Below are positions 47,571 through 57,600 of a stretch of DNA of 64,000 bases, in pieces. The translations under genes and the position numbers were made by a program. The notes below the pieces were generated by a model. It saw only the letters and a program-made list of their open reading frames with translations, was not told the DNA's origin and searched no databases. The stretch is from Aliiroseovarius sediminilitoris (GTDB lineage Bacteria > Pseudomonadota > Alphaproteobacteria > Rhodobacterales > Rhodobacteraceae). Numbering within the stretch: the first letter of the stretch is position 1; each line of letters opens with the position of its first letter. The stretch is from positions 372,001 to 436,000 of the forward strand of contig NZ_FOJB01000001.1 of NCBI RefSeq assembly GCF_900109955.1, given 5' to 3'.

Positions 47571-48190
47571 TCTCAGTTCCGTTTTCCGACAGTGGTGACG
47601 AGCGCAGCAAATGCGCGGATTCGATATCCACCGAGAGCGATCCGCTTTGTTGGTCGGCATGGAAAATAGGACTGCGTCGCTAGAACCCGATGCTTCTGCC
47701 ACGAACAGGTCTGAGAACCTTTTTGCTTTTGCATTAGCTCGTATGACCGGCCCCACCTGAGGGTCCAGTTTGAATGTTAGTGCATGATCGGTCTTGGTTC
47801 CTGCAAAATCTCACGTAATAGCCCTGTGGTTTCTCAAATGATCAGCGCATGGAGTTCCCTTAAGATGGAAGTGATGTGCGTGACTTCTGATCCGGTCCAG
47901 CATCCACGTCGACGATGGTTACAGAAATCGGATATTTTTTGGTTGGGGAGGAATAGTTATCGGACATTTGTATAAACCAAAATGAACAAACCTGGGATAA
48001 AGAACGACGGCAGCCCAAACAGCTGATATCTCGGGTGTGATCTTCAGAAGCTTGAACCGTGAAAATCTTTGAAAATGATGATCTTTATCAAGCTAGTTCT
48101 GGTTGAGTGGTTCTTAAAACCTACCCACAGATAAGCAAGATAGAATATAATGAGAACAATGAGGTACCCATGCAGTAAAACTGCACACGA
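47571..48190. other. about 620-base region without a supported gene
   Basis: No gene is convincing here; short frames at 47784-47975 and 47451-47756 (minus) lack recognisable features. The DNA looks AT-richer than its surroundings. A TGCAGT-AAA-ACTGCA inverted repeat lies at about 48172-48186, just before the phaZ-side hairpin. Confidence 0.5.
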
Positions 48191-48194
48191 ACCA

Positions 48195-48222
48195 CCTCTC
48201 CGCTTCGATAGAAGCGGAGAGG
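48195..48222 (-). terminator. 12-bp hairpin at the end of phaZ
   Basis: CCTCTCCGCTTC and GAAGCGGAGAGG pair perfectly around a GATA loop, 9 bases beyond the phaZ stop. T-rich sequence on either side is modest. It is placed to end the phaC-phaZ transcript. Confidence 0.75.
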
Positions 48223-48230
48223 TTTCTGCA

Positions 48231-49061
48231 TCAAGCGTCCAGAAACGCCCCGATGGTCACGCCCACATCCTTGCGTCGGGAATACATCAGCAGATGGCCG
48301 GCCTGGTATACCTCTAAACGGGCGTTCTGCATCATGTTGGCCAGCAGGATCTGATTGGTGATCGGGATCAGCCCGTCATATTGACCCGCGATGATCAGGG
48401 TCTTTTGCGACAGTTGGCGCAGCCACGGCAGGCTGGTCCAACTGCACATGGCGCGCACCTGTGTGAAATACCCATCCGGGCTGGGCGCAATGGCGTGTTT
48501 GGAATACTCGCGGAAATCTGTCGGGGTGAAAATTGCTTCTCCCCCATACATCAAAGGGCCGATGAAGTTGCCGTAGGTTTTGCTGATATAGCGCATCGGG
48601 AACATGATCTCGGACAGGGCAATCGGGGTGCCCCACCAACTGCCAATCCCGCCCGCCGAGGTGATGGCCAGCACCAGTTTACCCACGCGACCGGGCGTGT
48701 CGCGGGCCAATTGCTGCGCTACTGCCCCGCCCCAGGAAATGCCCAGAATGTCGAACCGTTCGATCTTCAACCGGTCCAAAACACGCAAGGCAAAACCCGC
48801 ATAGTCGGGGATTGTGGCCATGCCTTCGATCATTGGTGTGCGCCCGATCCCGGGCATATCGAAGGCAACTATGGTGCGGTTTTTCAACTCGTCTACCAGC
48901 GGTAAAAGCACTTCAAGTGACTGTCCCAGTCCGTTAAAGATTAACAGCGGCGGGGCGTTATCCGGGCCATCGCGCCGCAGATAGCGGACAGACGTATCAT
49001 CGACTGTAACGATGTTGAAGGTGATGTCCGGGTGCGGGTTGGTGGCGTTCAGATCTTTCAT
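48231..49061 (-). CDS. phaZ: intracellular poly(3-hydroxyalkanoate) depolymerase-type alpha/beta hydrolase
   Basis: A 276-residue alpha/beta hydrolase with no signal peptide. The nucleophile box is DILGISWGGAVAQQLA (Ser at GISWGG), with Asp in IAGQYDGLIPI and His in YQAGHLLMY. It resembles intracellular PHA depolymerases of the Pseudomonas PhaZ type. It follows phaC at 3 bases, so the pair likely makes and degrades storage polyester. Confidence 0.85.
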   Translation of the reverse strand: MKDLNATNPHPDITFNIVTVDDTSVRYLRRDGPDNAPPLLIFNGLGQSLEVLLPLVDELKNRTIVAFDMPGIGRTPMIEGMATIPDYAGFALRVLDRLKIERFDILGISWGGAVAQQLARDTPGRVGKLVLAITSAGGIGSWWGTPIALSEIMFPMRYISKTYGNFIGPLMYGGEAIFTPTDFREYSKHAIAPSPDGYFTQVRAMCSWTSLPWLRQLSQKTLIIAGQYDGLIPITNQILLANMMQNARLEVYQAGHLLMYSRRKDVGVTIGAFLDA

Positions 49062-49064
49062 GCC

Positions 49065-50687
49065 TCACACACCCTCTAGCACATAGGTGCCGGGGGCGGG
49101 ATCCATCGGGGCATAAGTCTTGTTGCCCAGCGTCTTGGGTTTTGCGCCACGCTCGGCCGGGTTCCGGGCGTCCAGCCAGTTCAGCCAATGCGGCCACCAG
49201 CTGCCATCGGTCAGTTTGGCGCTCTCCTGCCAGGTCTCGGCATCGCCCGTCGTTTTGCCGCCAGTCCAGAACTGGCGTCGGCTATTGGCGGGGTGGTTGA
49301 TCACGGTGCCCGACACATGCCCGCCGGTGGTCAACACGAACTCGCTCGGGCCAGACACCAGCCCGGTCGCGGTATAGGAGGTTTTCCACGGCACGATATG
49401 GTCGCCGTCTGCGGCCAGGAAATAGCAGGGCAGGTCTATGTTGCGCGTATCGACCGGGGTGCCACACAGGGTCAGTGCGCCGGGGTCTTTCAGCTTGTTC
49501 GCCATATACATCTCTTCAATGAAATAGCTGTACCATTTGGCGGGCAGGTTCGAGGTGTCGGCGTTCCAATACAGCACGTCAAACGGCGCAGGTGATTTGC
49601 CCATCAGATAGTTGGACACCACGAAGTTCCAGATGGATTCGTTGACATGCAGCATTGCCATCGCATTGGCGATGTCGCGCCCCGGAGCGAGTTTCTCGGC
49701 CTTCAGTCGCTGGTTGTAGATCTCGACCTGTGGTTCGTCGATGAACACCTTGATCTGTCCGGGATCAGAGAAGTCGATCAGCGACGACAGGAAAGTCGCG
49801 GTGCCCAACTTGGATTTCAACGCCTTGGGCATGACCGCAAGCGCCGCGGTCAGCATCGTGCCGCCATTGCACCAGCCCAGAATATCGATCGCGTTGGATT
49901 TGCTGACCGCGGATGTGACCTTCACCGCCTCGAATATCCCGTCCGAGATATAGTCGTCCCAGCTATGGTCGCCCATCTCTGGACCCGGATTGCGCCACGC
50001 GATGGTGTAAACGCTCTGCCCTTGTTCCAGCAGGTAACGGATCATCGACTTCTTTTCATTCAGGTCGAAGATATAGAATTTATTGACGCATGGCGGAACG
50101 ATCAGGATCGGTGCCTTGCGGGTCTTGGCGGTCATTGGTTCGTATTGGATGAGCTCGATCAACTCGTTGCGGAAAATCACCGCGCCGGGCGTCGTGGCAA
50201 GGTTCTTGCCCACCTTGAACGCCGCTTCATCCGTGGTCGAGATATAGCCTTTCTCAAGATCGGCCAGCAGGTTCTGATACCCGTCAAACAGGCTTTGCCC
50301 CCCGGTTTCTTTTGCCAATTGCTGGGCTTCGGGGTTGGTCAGAAGGAAGTTGGAAGGTGCCATGTTGTCGGCGGCAATGCGGGCATAGAAGCTAAGCTTT
50401 TCCTGCTCCTGATCGGGCAACCCGGCCTTGTCTGCCATGTCCACCATAGCTTTGGAGGTTAGCTCGTAGGAATGGCGCAGGATCGGGAATATCCCTTCGT
50501 TCCATGCCTCTGCTCCAAAACGGCGGTCGCGCGTTTCGGCGGCAGCGGCCTCGCCATGGAGGGCGGTGCCCATCCAAAGTTTTGCCATGTCGCTTTGATA
50601 TCTGAGCATCGTATTGGCCCAGTCTGCAAAGACGGTATTGTCCGATTTGTTCATAGCTTCGAACAGTTTGAAGAGATCCTTGGACAT
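49065..50687 (-). CDS. phaC: poly(3-hydroxyalkanoate) synthase PhaC
   Basis: A 540-residue PHA synthase. The lipase-like box is DILGWCNGGTMLTAALAV with the catalytic Cys, then Asp in FLAADGDHIVPWKTS and His in LTTGGHVSGTVINHP. N-terminal blocks LLTNPEAQQLAKETGGQSLF then DGYQNLLADLEKG fit class I/II synthases. It polymerises hydroxyacyl-CoA into granules. The start at 50687 gives MSKDLFKLFEAMNKSDNTVF. No phasin (phaP) or phaR gene lies next to it in this window. Confidence 0.93.
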   Translation of the reverse strand: MSKDLFKLFEAMNKSDNTVFADWANTMLRYQSDMAKLWMGTALHGEAAAAETRDRRFGAEAWNEGIFPILRHSYELTSKAMVDMADKAGLPDQEQEKLSFYARIAADNMAPSNFLLTNPEAQQLAKETGGQSLFDGYQNLLADLEKGYISTTDEAAFKVGKNLATTPGAVIFRNELIELIQYEPMTAKTRKAPILIVPPCVNKFYIFDLNEKKSMIRYLLEQGQSVYTIAWRNPGPEMGDHSWDDYISDGIFEAVKVTSAVSKSNAIDILGWCNGGTMLTAALAVMPKALKSKLGTATFLSSLIDFSDPGQIKVFIDEPQVEIYNQRLKAEKLAPGRDIANAMAMLHVNESIWNFVVSNYLMGKSPAPFDVLYWNADTSNLPAKWYSYFIEEMYMANKLKDPGALTLCGTPVDTRNIDLPCYFLAADGDHIVPWKTSYTATGLVSGPSEFVLTTGGHVSGTVINHPANSRRQFWTGGKTTGDAETWQESAKLTDGSWWPHWLNWLDARNPAERGAKPKTLGNKTYAPMDPAPGTYVLEGV

Positions 50688-50878
50688 GTCCTCTGCCTTT
50701 CCGCTTGCACCGCATTTTCACGCGCGACCCTGTCAGGGAAATGCTTCACGAATTTTGCAAGCCCTGCGAGTGCGCGTGGTTTTTTGTATCAGCGACGGCG
50801 CGAAGAAAGAAGGCGTCCGACGCTCAACCGAAAAACTGGCATTGTTGCCGAGCGTAGGGGATTGCCATGTCGGAAAAA

Positions 50879-50965
50879 TGGTGCCCAGAAGAGGACTCGA
50901 ACCTCCACGTCCATACGGACACTAGCACCTGAAGCTAGCGCGTCTACCAATTCCGCCATCTGGGC
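50879..50965 (-). tRNA. tRNA-Leu(CAG)
   Basis: An 87-base cloverleaf including an encoded CCA. The acceptor stem pairs GCCCAGA with TCTGGGC, and the D arm has GGTAGACGCG. The anticodon stem CTAGC/GCTAG carries loop TTCAGGT with anticodon CAG. There is a long variable arm, and the T loop is GGTTCGAGTCC. A TTTTT follows the CCA. Type and anticodon are read directly. Confidence 0.96.
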
Positions 50966-51105
50966 ACGGTTGGTGAGGCCGCGATGTAAAGGGCGTTGCC
51001 GATACTGTCAACCGGATTCGCGGGGATTCCAAGAAATCCGTTTGCGACTTGCCCAAAGCCGCGTGGAAAGCTATTCAAAGCCCAAGGTTTTCAAGGAGAG
51101 CTACC

Positions 51106-52092
51106 ATGTCCAAGCTTGTCACCATCTATGGCGGTTCGGGCTTTGTCGGGCGCTATATAGCGCGCCGCTTAGCCAAGCAGGGGTGGCGCGTGCGCGTTGC
51201 TGTGCGCAGGCCAAACGAAGCCCTGTTCGTCAAACCCTATGGCGCGGTCGGACAGGTCGAGCCTGTTCTGTGCAACATTCGCGATGACGCTTCGGTGCGC
51301 GCTGCGATGATGGGTGCGGATGCGGTGGTCAACTGCGTTGGTGTGCTGAACTCGATTGGCAAGAACAATTTTGATGCTGTGCATCATGACGGTGCCGAGC
51401 GGGTGGCGCGGATCGCGGCAGAGCAAGGCGTGGCGCAGATGGTGCAATTGTCCGCCATCGGCGCGGACGCGAACAGCGACAGCGAATATGCGCGAACAAA
51501 AGCGCAGGGCGAAGCAGGTGTGCGAGCTGCGTTTCCGAGCGCGGTGATCCTTCGCCCCTCGGTCATTTTTGGGTCCGAGGATGAGTTCTTCAACCGGTTC
51601 GCCGGCATGACACGCTTTGGTCCGATCCTGCCAATCACCGGTGGCGATACACGCTTTCAGCCCGTTTACGTGGATGATGTTGCCGCTGCCGCAGAAAAGG
51701 CCGTGCTGGGCCAGGTCGAGCCGGGTATCTATGAGTTGGGTGGACCTGATGTGGCGACCTTGCGAGAGCTGATTGACGAAATGCTGGAGGTGGTGCAACG
51801 CCGCCGTGCAGTTATCAATCTGCCGTTCGGGATTGCAAAGCTGCAAGCGGCTGTTTTTGACTTCATCCAGTGGATGTCGGGAGGCTTGATCAAAGCGCCG
51901 CTGACCCGCGATCAGGTGCGATCGCTGGCGCATGACAACGTGGTGGCTGACGATGCCAAGGGGTTTGCTGAACTGGGGATCACGCCGACAGCGACGGAAG
52001 CGATCCTGCCGGATTACCTCTGGCGGTTCCGCCACAATGGTCAATATGCGGCCATTCAGGCTTCGGCAAAGAACCTGCGCACCAATGGCTGA
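51106..52092 (+). CDS. NDUFA9-like NAD(P)-binding protein (atypical SDR)
   Basis: A 328-residue Rossmann protein. The start at 51106 follows AAGGAGAG and gives MSKLVTIYGGSGFVGRYIAR then RLAKQGWRVR, with the GGSGFVG nucleotide loop. Further family blocks are LVQLSAIGAD-like MVQLSAIGADANSDSEYART and VILRPSVIFGSEDEFFNRFA. This is the complex I NDUFA9 homologue group of alphaproteobacteria. Role as respiratory-chain assembly or structural factor is inferred. A terminator follows directly. Confidence 0.87.
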   Translation: MSKLVTIYGGSGFVGRYIARRLAKQGWRVRVAVRRPNEALFVKPYGAVGQVEPVLCNIRDDASVRAAMMGADAVVNCVGVLNSIGKNNFDAVHHDGAERVARIAAEQGVAQMVQLSAIGADANSDSEYARTKAQGEAGVRAAFPSAVILRPSVIFGSEDEFFNRFAGMTRFGPILPITGGDTRFQPVYVDDVAAAAEKAVLGQVEPGIYELGGPDVATLRELIDEMLEVVQRRRAVINLPFGIAKLQAAVFDFIQWMSGGLIKAPLTRDQVRSLAHDNVVADDAKGFAELGITPTATEAILPDYLWRFRHNGQYAAIQASAKNLRTNG

Positions 52093-52114
52093 CGCTTGGG
52101 TTTACGAGATTTCG

Positions 52115-52141
52115 AAGGCGCGGCAGGGTCCGCGCCTTTTT
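52115..52141 (+). terminator. intrinsic terminator after the NDUFA9-like gene
   Basis: AAGGCGCGG and CCGCGCCTT form a 9-bp stem around CAGGGT and are followed by a T run. It lies 23 bases after the stop, next to the convergent uppP end. Confidence 0.9.
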
Positions 52142-52944
52142 CATTGGTAGGCGATGAACAGCAACACGGCCCCCAGCGCAATCCGATAGATCACATAAGG
52201 CGTGAAGCTGACAGATCTGAGCAACCGCATCATCAGGCTGAGCGCCAGAAGGGCTGATACAAAGGCCAGCACCGCCGCGATGGCGCCGTCCTTGGCGACT
52301 TGCATGTTGGCGGTGGCGACGACTTCGGACCCCAGCAGAACGCCGGATGCAAAGATTGTCGGGATCGACATCAGCATCGACAGTTTTGCGGCGTCATGTC
52401 GCGCATATCCCAGGGCGCGCGCGCCCGAGATGGTTGCGCCGGATCGTGATGTTCCGGGGATCAGCGCCAGCGCCTGCCAAAGCCCCATGATGATTGCGTC
52501 CCGCAGCGTCCAGTCATCGGCCTTCTTTTCAGACGCGCCTTTATGATCGACCCAATACAGCACCAGCCCGAACAGGATCATCGTCCATGCGATGACTTTG
52601 ACCGATCGCATCGCATCGTTCAGCCCGGTCAGTTTCAGAACCAAGCCAATCGCGATGGCGGGGATCGTTGCGATGGCCAGCAGGAACGCCAGCCGTGCGC
52701 CGGGCGTATCAATGCGTCCCGTCAACATCCGTGGCACACCGGCAAGCCCCATGCGTACATCGCGCCAGAAGAACAGGACCACCGCACCCAACGTGCCCAC
52801 ATGCACGGCGACATCAATGGTTTGCCCCTGATCTGGAAGGGTGGTCAGGTACGGAATCAGGGCAAGGTGCCCAGACGAGGAAACCGGCAGAAATTCGGTG
52901 ATTCCCTGTAGCACGGCGACAAGAAACAAATGGGCAAGGGTCAT
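52141..52944 (-). CDS. uppP: undecaprenyl-diphosphatase UppP (BacA)
   Basis: A 267-residue membrane enzyme that dephosphorylates undecaprenyl diphosphate for cell-wall carrier recycling. The two active-site motifs are LQGITEFLPVSSSGHLALIP and LALIPGTSRSGATISGARAL. About eight hydrophobic segments are present. It converges on the NDUFA9-like gene. Confidence 0.97.
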   Translation of the reverse strand: MTLAHLFLVAVLQGITEFLPVSSSGHLALIPYLTTLPDQGQTIDVAVHVGTLGAVVLFFWRDVRMGLAGVPRMLTGRIDTPGARLAFLLAIATIPAIAIGLVLKLTGLNDAMRSVKVIAWTMILFGLVLYWVDHKGASEKKADDWTLRDAIIMGLWQALALIPGTSRSGATISGARALGYARHDAAKLSMLMSIPTIFASGVLLGSEVVATANMQVAKDGAIAAVLAFVSALLALSLMMRLLRSVSFTPYVIYRIALGAVLLFIAYQ

Positions 52945-53165
52945 GCGGGAGCCTTCTGAAATATGTTGTCGCGCAAGCTAAACAAGCCATATGGAAAGGG
53001 AAGGGGAATAAAAGGTAATTAAAGCTGACCTAATAATGATCTATATTTCCAGCAACTGGGAAAAAATATGCTTGAGAATGCCATATAGGTCAGTAAGACT
53101 GTCTTTTAATATATGTATGCCTTCATTAAAAGCGCAGGACCGAGCCAAATTGACGGAGAGCCAGG
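52945..53165 (+). promoter_or_regulatory. AT-rich region upstream of gltDB
   Basis: A 221-base AT-rich stretch lies between uppP and gltD starts. It holds an 8-base inverted repeat, CTGACCTA (53025-53032) with TAGGTCAG (53086-53093), and related ATAT tracts between. It should contain the gltDB promoter and the uppP promoter. GGAGAGCC precedes gltD. The regulator is not identifiable. Confidence 0.45.
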
Positions 53166-54599
53166 ATGGCCAAGCAGCCTATGTTGAAATTTGTGGATGT
53201 CGAGCGGGATATGCCTGAAAAGCGGGCGGCTGATGCGCGCAAGGATGACTTTCACGAAATCTATGCCGAGTTTGCGGCCCAGAAAGCTGCCGAGCAAGCC
53301 AGCCGGTGCAGCCAATGTGGTGTGCCCTATTGCCAGACGCACTGCCCGCTGCACAATAACATCCCCGACTGGTTGCGCATGACTGCAACGGGCCGATTGA
53401 AGGAAGCCTATGAACTGAGCCAGTCCACCAACACTTTCCCGGAAATCTGTGGCCGTATCTGCCCACAGGACCGTCTGTGCGAAGGCAATTGCGTGATCGA
53501 ACAATCGGGCCACGGCACCGTCACCATCGGCGCGGTCGAGAAGTATATTACCGACACGGCGTGGGACAACGGTTGGGTTGAAGCGATCACGCCGTCGGCC
53601 AATCGCGACGAAAGCGTTGCGATCATCGGTGCCGGTCCGGGCGGTTTGGCGGCGGCGGATGTTCTGGTGCGTGCGGGTGTGAACGTGACCATCTATGATC
53701 GTCATGACCGTGCCGGCGGGCTGATGACCTATGGCATTCCGGGTTTCAAACTTGAAAAAGACGTGGTGATGCGCCGCGTTAAGCTGCTGGAAGATGCCGG
53801 GGTTGAGTTCGTTCTTAACTGCAATGTCGGAAAAGACATCAGCTTTCAGGATATCCGCGCCATTCATGACGCGGTTCTGCTGGCAACCGGTGTTTACAAA
53901 GGCCGTGATTTGTCCGGGCCGGGGGCTGGTGCCGAGGGGATTGTTCCCGCGTTGGATTACCTGACCTGCTCAAACAAACTCAGCTTCGGGGATACGGTTC
54001 CTGCGTTCGACAGCGGAGAGTTGAACGCGGATGGCAAAAATGTTGTGGTGATCGGCGGTGGCGATACCGCGATGGATTGTGTGCGCACCGCCATTCGGCA
54101 GGGCGCGAAATCAGTGAAATGTCTGTATCGTCGCGACCGAGCAAATATGCCGGGATCACAGCGCGAGACCCAAAACGCCGAGGAAGAGGGCGTCGAATTT
54201 GTCTGGCTGTCCGCACCCAAAGGGTTCACCGGCGATCCGGTCACGGGCGTAATGGTGCAGAAGATGCGCCTTGGCGCGCCTGACGCGACAGGTCGCCGAA
54301 GTCCCGAGGTGATCGAAGGCTCGGAATACACTGAAGAGGCCGATCTGGTCATCAAGGCGCTGGGCTTCGAACCTGAAGACCTGCCAACCCTGTGGGACGA
54401 AAAGGAACTGACTGTCACCCGCTGGGGCACCGTGAAGGCCGCGTTTGAGACACACCAGACTGATCTGGATGGCGTTTGGGCAGTGGGCGACATCGTGCGT
54501 GGTGCCTCGCTGGTGGTTTGGGCCATCCGCGATGGGCGCGAAGCAGGGGCCAACATTCTGGCCCGCCTCGATGCCGCCCGCGCGCTTGCCGCCGAATAA
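53166..54599 (+). CDS. gltD: glutamate synthase small subunit GltD
   Basis: A 477-residue FAD and iron-sulphur protein. The N-terminal cysteine blocks are ASRCSQCGVPYCQTHCPLHN and ICGRICPQDRLCEGNCVIEQ. FAD loop VAIIGAGPGGLAAADVLVRA and NADPH loop VVVIGGGDTAMDCVRTAIRQ follow. It passes NADPH electrons to GltB. Here gltD precedes gltB by 58 bases; gltB-first order is commoner, so the order is worth noting. Confidence 0.97.
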   Translation: MAKQPMLKFVDVERDMPEKRAADARKDDFHEIYAEFAAQKAAEQASRCSQCGVPYCQTHCPLHNNIPDWLRMTATGRLKEAYELSQSTNTFPEICGRICPQDRLCEGNCVIEQSGHGTVTIGAVEKYITDTAWDNGWVEAITPSANRDESVAIIGAGPGGLAAADVLVRAGVNVTIYDRHDRAGGLMTYGIPGFKLEKDVVMRRVKLLEDAGVEFVLNCNVGKDISFQDIRAIHDAVLLATGVYKGRDLSGPGAGAEGIVPALDYLTCSNKLSFGDTVPAFDSGELNADGKNVVVIGGGDTAMDCVRTAIRQGAKSVKCLYRRDRANMPGSQRETQNAEEEGVEFVWLSAPKGFTGDPVTGVMVQKMRLGAPDATGRRSPEVIEGSEYTEEADLVIKALGFEPEDLPTLWDEKELTVTRWGTVKAAFETHQTDLDGVWAVGDIVRGASLVVWAIRDGREAGANILARLDAARALAAE

Positions 54600-54657
54600 C
54601 GAATTTTCCGGGCCATCCGGGTCAATGCACCCCCGCCCGTCCGAGAGGAGAACCGAG

Positions 54658-57600
54658 ATGACGAAATATGATGCCGACTGGGTCCGCCGCGAGGAAGCCA
54701 AGCGCAAATTCATGACCGAGCACAGCCTGTATCGCGAACAGGACGAACACAGCTCTTGTGGTGTGGGTCTGGTCGTGTCGATCGAAGGCAAAGCGTCGCG
54801 TGATGTGGTCGAAGCGGGAATCGCCGCGCTGAAGGCCATCTGGCACCGCGGTGCTGTTGATGCTGACGGCAAGACCGGTGACGGGGCGGGTATTCATATC
54901 CAGATCCCCGTTCCGTTCTTCTATGACCAGATTCGCCGCACCGGACACGAACCGCACGAAGATCAGTTGATCGCGGTTGGTCAGGTGTTCCTGCCGCGCA
55001 CGGATTTTGGTGCACAGGAAGCGTGCCGGACCATCGTGGAATCCGAAATTCTGCGCATGGGCTATCACATCTATGGTTGGCGGCACGTGCCTGTGGACAT
55101 CACCTGTCTGGGTGAAAAAGCCAACGCGACACGCCCTGAGATCGAACAGATCATGATTTCGAATTCGAAAGGTGTCGACGAGGACACGTTTGAACGCGAG
55201 CTTTACGTGATCCGCCGCCGAATTGAAAAAGCGGCCGCGTCTTCACAGATCAACGGGCTGTATATCGCATCTCTGTCGTGCCGGTCGATCATCTATAAAG
55301 GCATGATGCTGGCCGAACAGGTTGCCGTTTTCTATCCCGACCTGATGGACGAGCGGTTCATTTCGACGTTTGCGATATACCACCAGCGGTATTCGACGAA
55401 CACGTTCCCGCAATGGTGGTTGGCACAACCGTTCCGCATGTTGGCTCATAACGGAGAGATCAATACGCTGAAGGGCAACCTGAACTGGATGAAAAGCCAC
55501 GAGATCCGCATGGCCTCGTCGGCTTTTGGCGATCTGGCCGAAGACATCAAGCCGATTGTGCCGGGCGGGTCATCCGACTCGGCGGCGCTGGACGCTGTGT
55601 TCGAGGTTCTGGTGCGTGCAGGTCGCTCAGCCCCCATGGCGAAAACCATGCTGGTGCCGGAAAGCTGGTCGAAGCAGGCGATCGAACTGCCCGAAGCGTG
55701 GAAGGACATGTACTCTTATTGTAACTCGGTGATGGAGCCATGGGATGGTCCTGCCGCCCTTGCCATGACCGATGGTCGCTGGGTGTGTGCCGGGCTTGAC
55801 CGTAATGGTTTGCGCCCGATGCGCTATGTCGTAACGGGTGAAGGGCTGGTGATTGCCGGGTCCGAAGCCGGGATGGTGCCGATCAACGAGGCTGGCATTG
55901 TGGAAAAAGGTGCGCTTGGTCCGGGGCAGCTTCTGGCTGTCGATACGGTCGAAGGCAAGCTGTATCACGACACCGAGATCAAAGATCGTTTGTCGGCTTC
56001 GCTGCCCTTTGGTGAATGGGTCGGCAAGATCAACGATCTGGGAGAAGAGTTTACTTCGGTTGAGGAAAAGCCGATCTATTCCGGTGAAGACCTGCGCCGC
56101 CGTCAACTTGCCGCAGGATACACTCTGGAAGAGCTGGAACAAATCCTTGCACCGATGGCCGAGGATGGGAAAGAGTCTCTTGCGTCTATGGGCGATGACA
56201 CGCCGTCGGCGGTGCTGTCGACCAAATACCGCCCGCTCAGCCATTTCTTCCGTCAGAATTTCAGCCAGGTGACGAACCCACCCATCGATAGTTTGCGCGA
56301 ATTCCGCGTGATGTCACTGAAAACGCGGTTTGGCAACCTGAAGAACGTGCTGGATGAAAGCGGTGCCCAGACCGCAATTATCGTTCTGGAAAGCCCGTTT
56401 GTTGCAAACCAGCAATTCGAGAAACTGACAGAAGCCTTTAACGCCCAGATGGTCGAAATTGACTGCACCTTCCCTGCGGATGGGGGCGAAGGCGCGTTAC
56501 GCATTGCACTGGATGATATTCGCGCCAAGGCCGAAGATGCCGTGCGCTCGGGTGCTGGGCATCTTGTTCTGACCGATCAGGGGCAGGGCGAAGATCGCAT
56601 AGCGATGCCGATGATCCTTGCGACATCGGCCATTCACAGCTGGTTGGTGAAGAAGGGGCTGCGCACGTTCTGTTCGATCAATGTGCGGTCCGCAGAGTGT
56701 CTGGACCCGCATTACTTCGCGGTCTTGGTGGGCTGTGGTGCGACAACGGTCAACGCATATCTGGCAGAAGATTCGCTGGCGGATCGGATTGATCGTGGTC
56801 TGTTGGATTGCTCGTTGACCGAAGCCGTACGCCGGTATCGCGAAGCGATTGATCAGGGTCTGTTGAAGATCATGGCGAAGATGGGTATCTCGGTCATCTC
56901 GTCCTATCGTGGCGGCCTGAATTTTGAGGCCGTGGGGCTGAGCCGCGCTATGGTTGCAGAGTATTTCCCTGGCATGACCTCGCGGATCTCCGGCATCGGT
57001 GTGAACGGGATTCAAAAAAAACTGGAAGATGTGCACGCGGCAGGCTTTGGCAGTGGCAATCGGGTTCTGCCGGTGGGCGGTTTTTATAAGGCGCGTCGGT
57101 CGGGTGAAACGCACGCGTGGGAAGCGCAAACCATGCACCTGCTGCAATCGGCGTGCGATCGCGCGTCATTCGAGATGTGGAGGCAGTATTCTGCGAGGAT
57201 GCGGGCCAACCCACCGATCCATCTGCGTGATCTGCTGGACATCAAGCCCTTGGGCAAGTCAGTGCCCATAGAGGAAGTTGAAAGCATCAATGCGATCCGC
57301 AAACGGTTTGTGACGCCGGGCATGTCGCTTGGCGCGCTCAGCCCCGAGGCACACAAGACGCTGAATGTCGCCATGAACCGCATTGGCGCCAAGTCGGATT
57401 CGGGCGAGGGCGGTGAAGACCCCGCGCATTTCCACCCGGAACCGAATGGTGACAACCCGTCTGCGAAGATCAAGCAGGTCGCGTCGGGCCGATTTGGTGT
57501 GACCGCCGAATACCTGAACCAGTGTGAAGAGCTTGAAATCAAGGTCGCGCAAGGTGCGAAACCCGGCGAGGGGGGGCAGCTGCCCGGCATGAAGGTCACA

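Noticed and set aside
47451-47756. Minus-strand frame of 101 codons after the GNAT gene
   Set aside because: It overlaps the GNAT gene antisense and has no domain or ribosome site.
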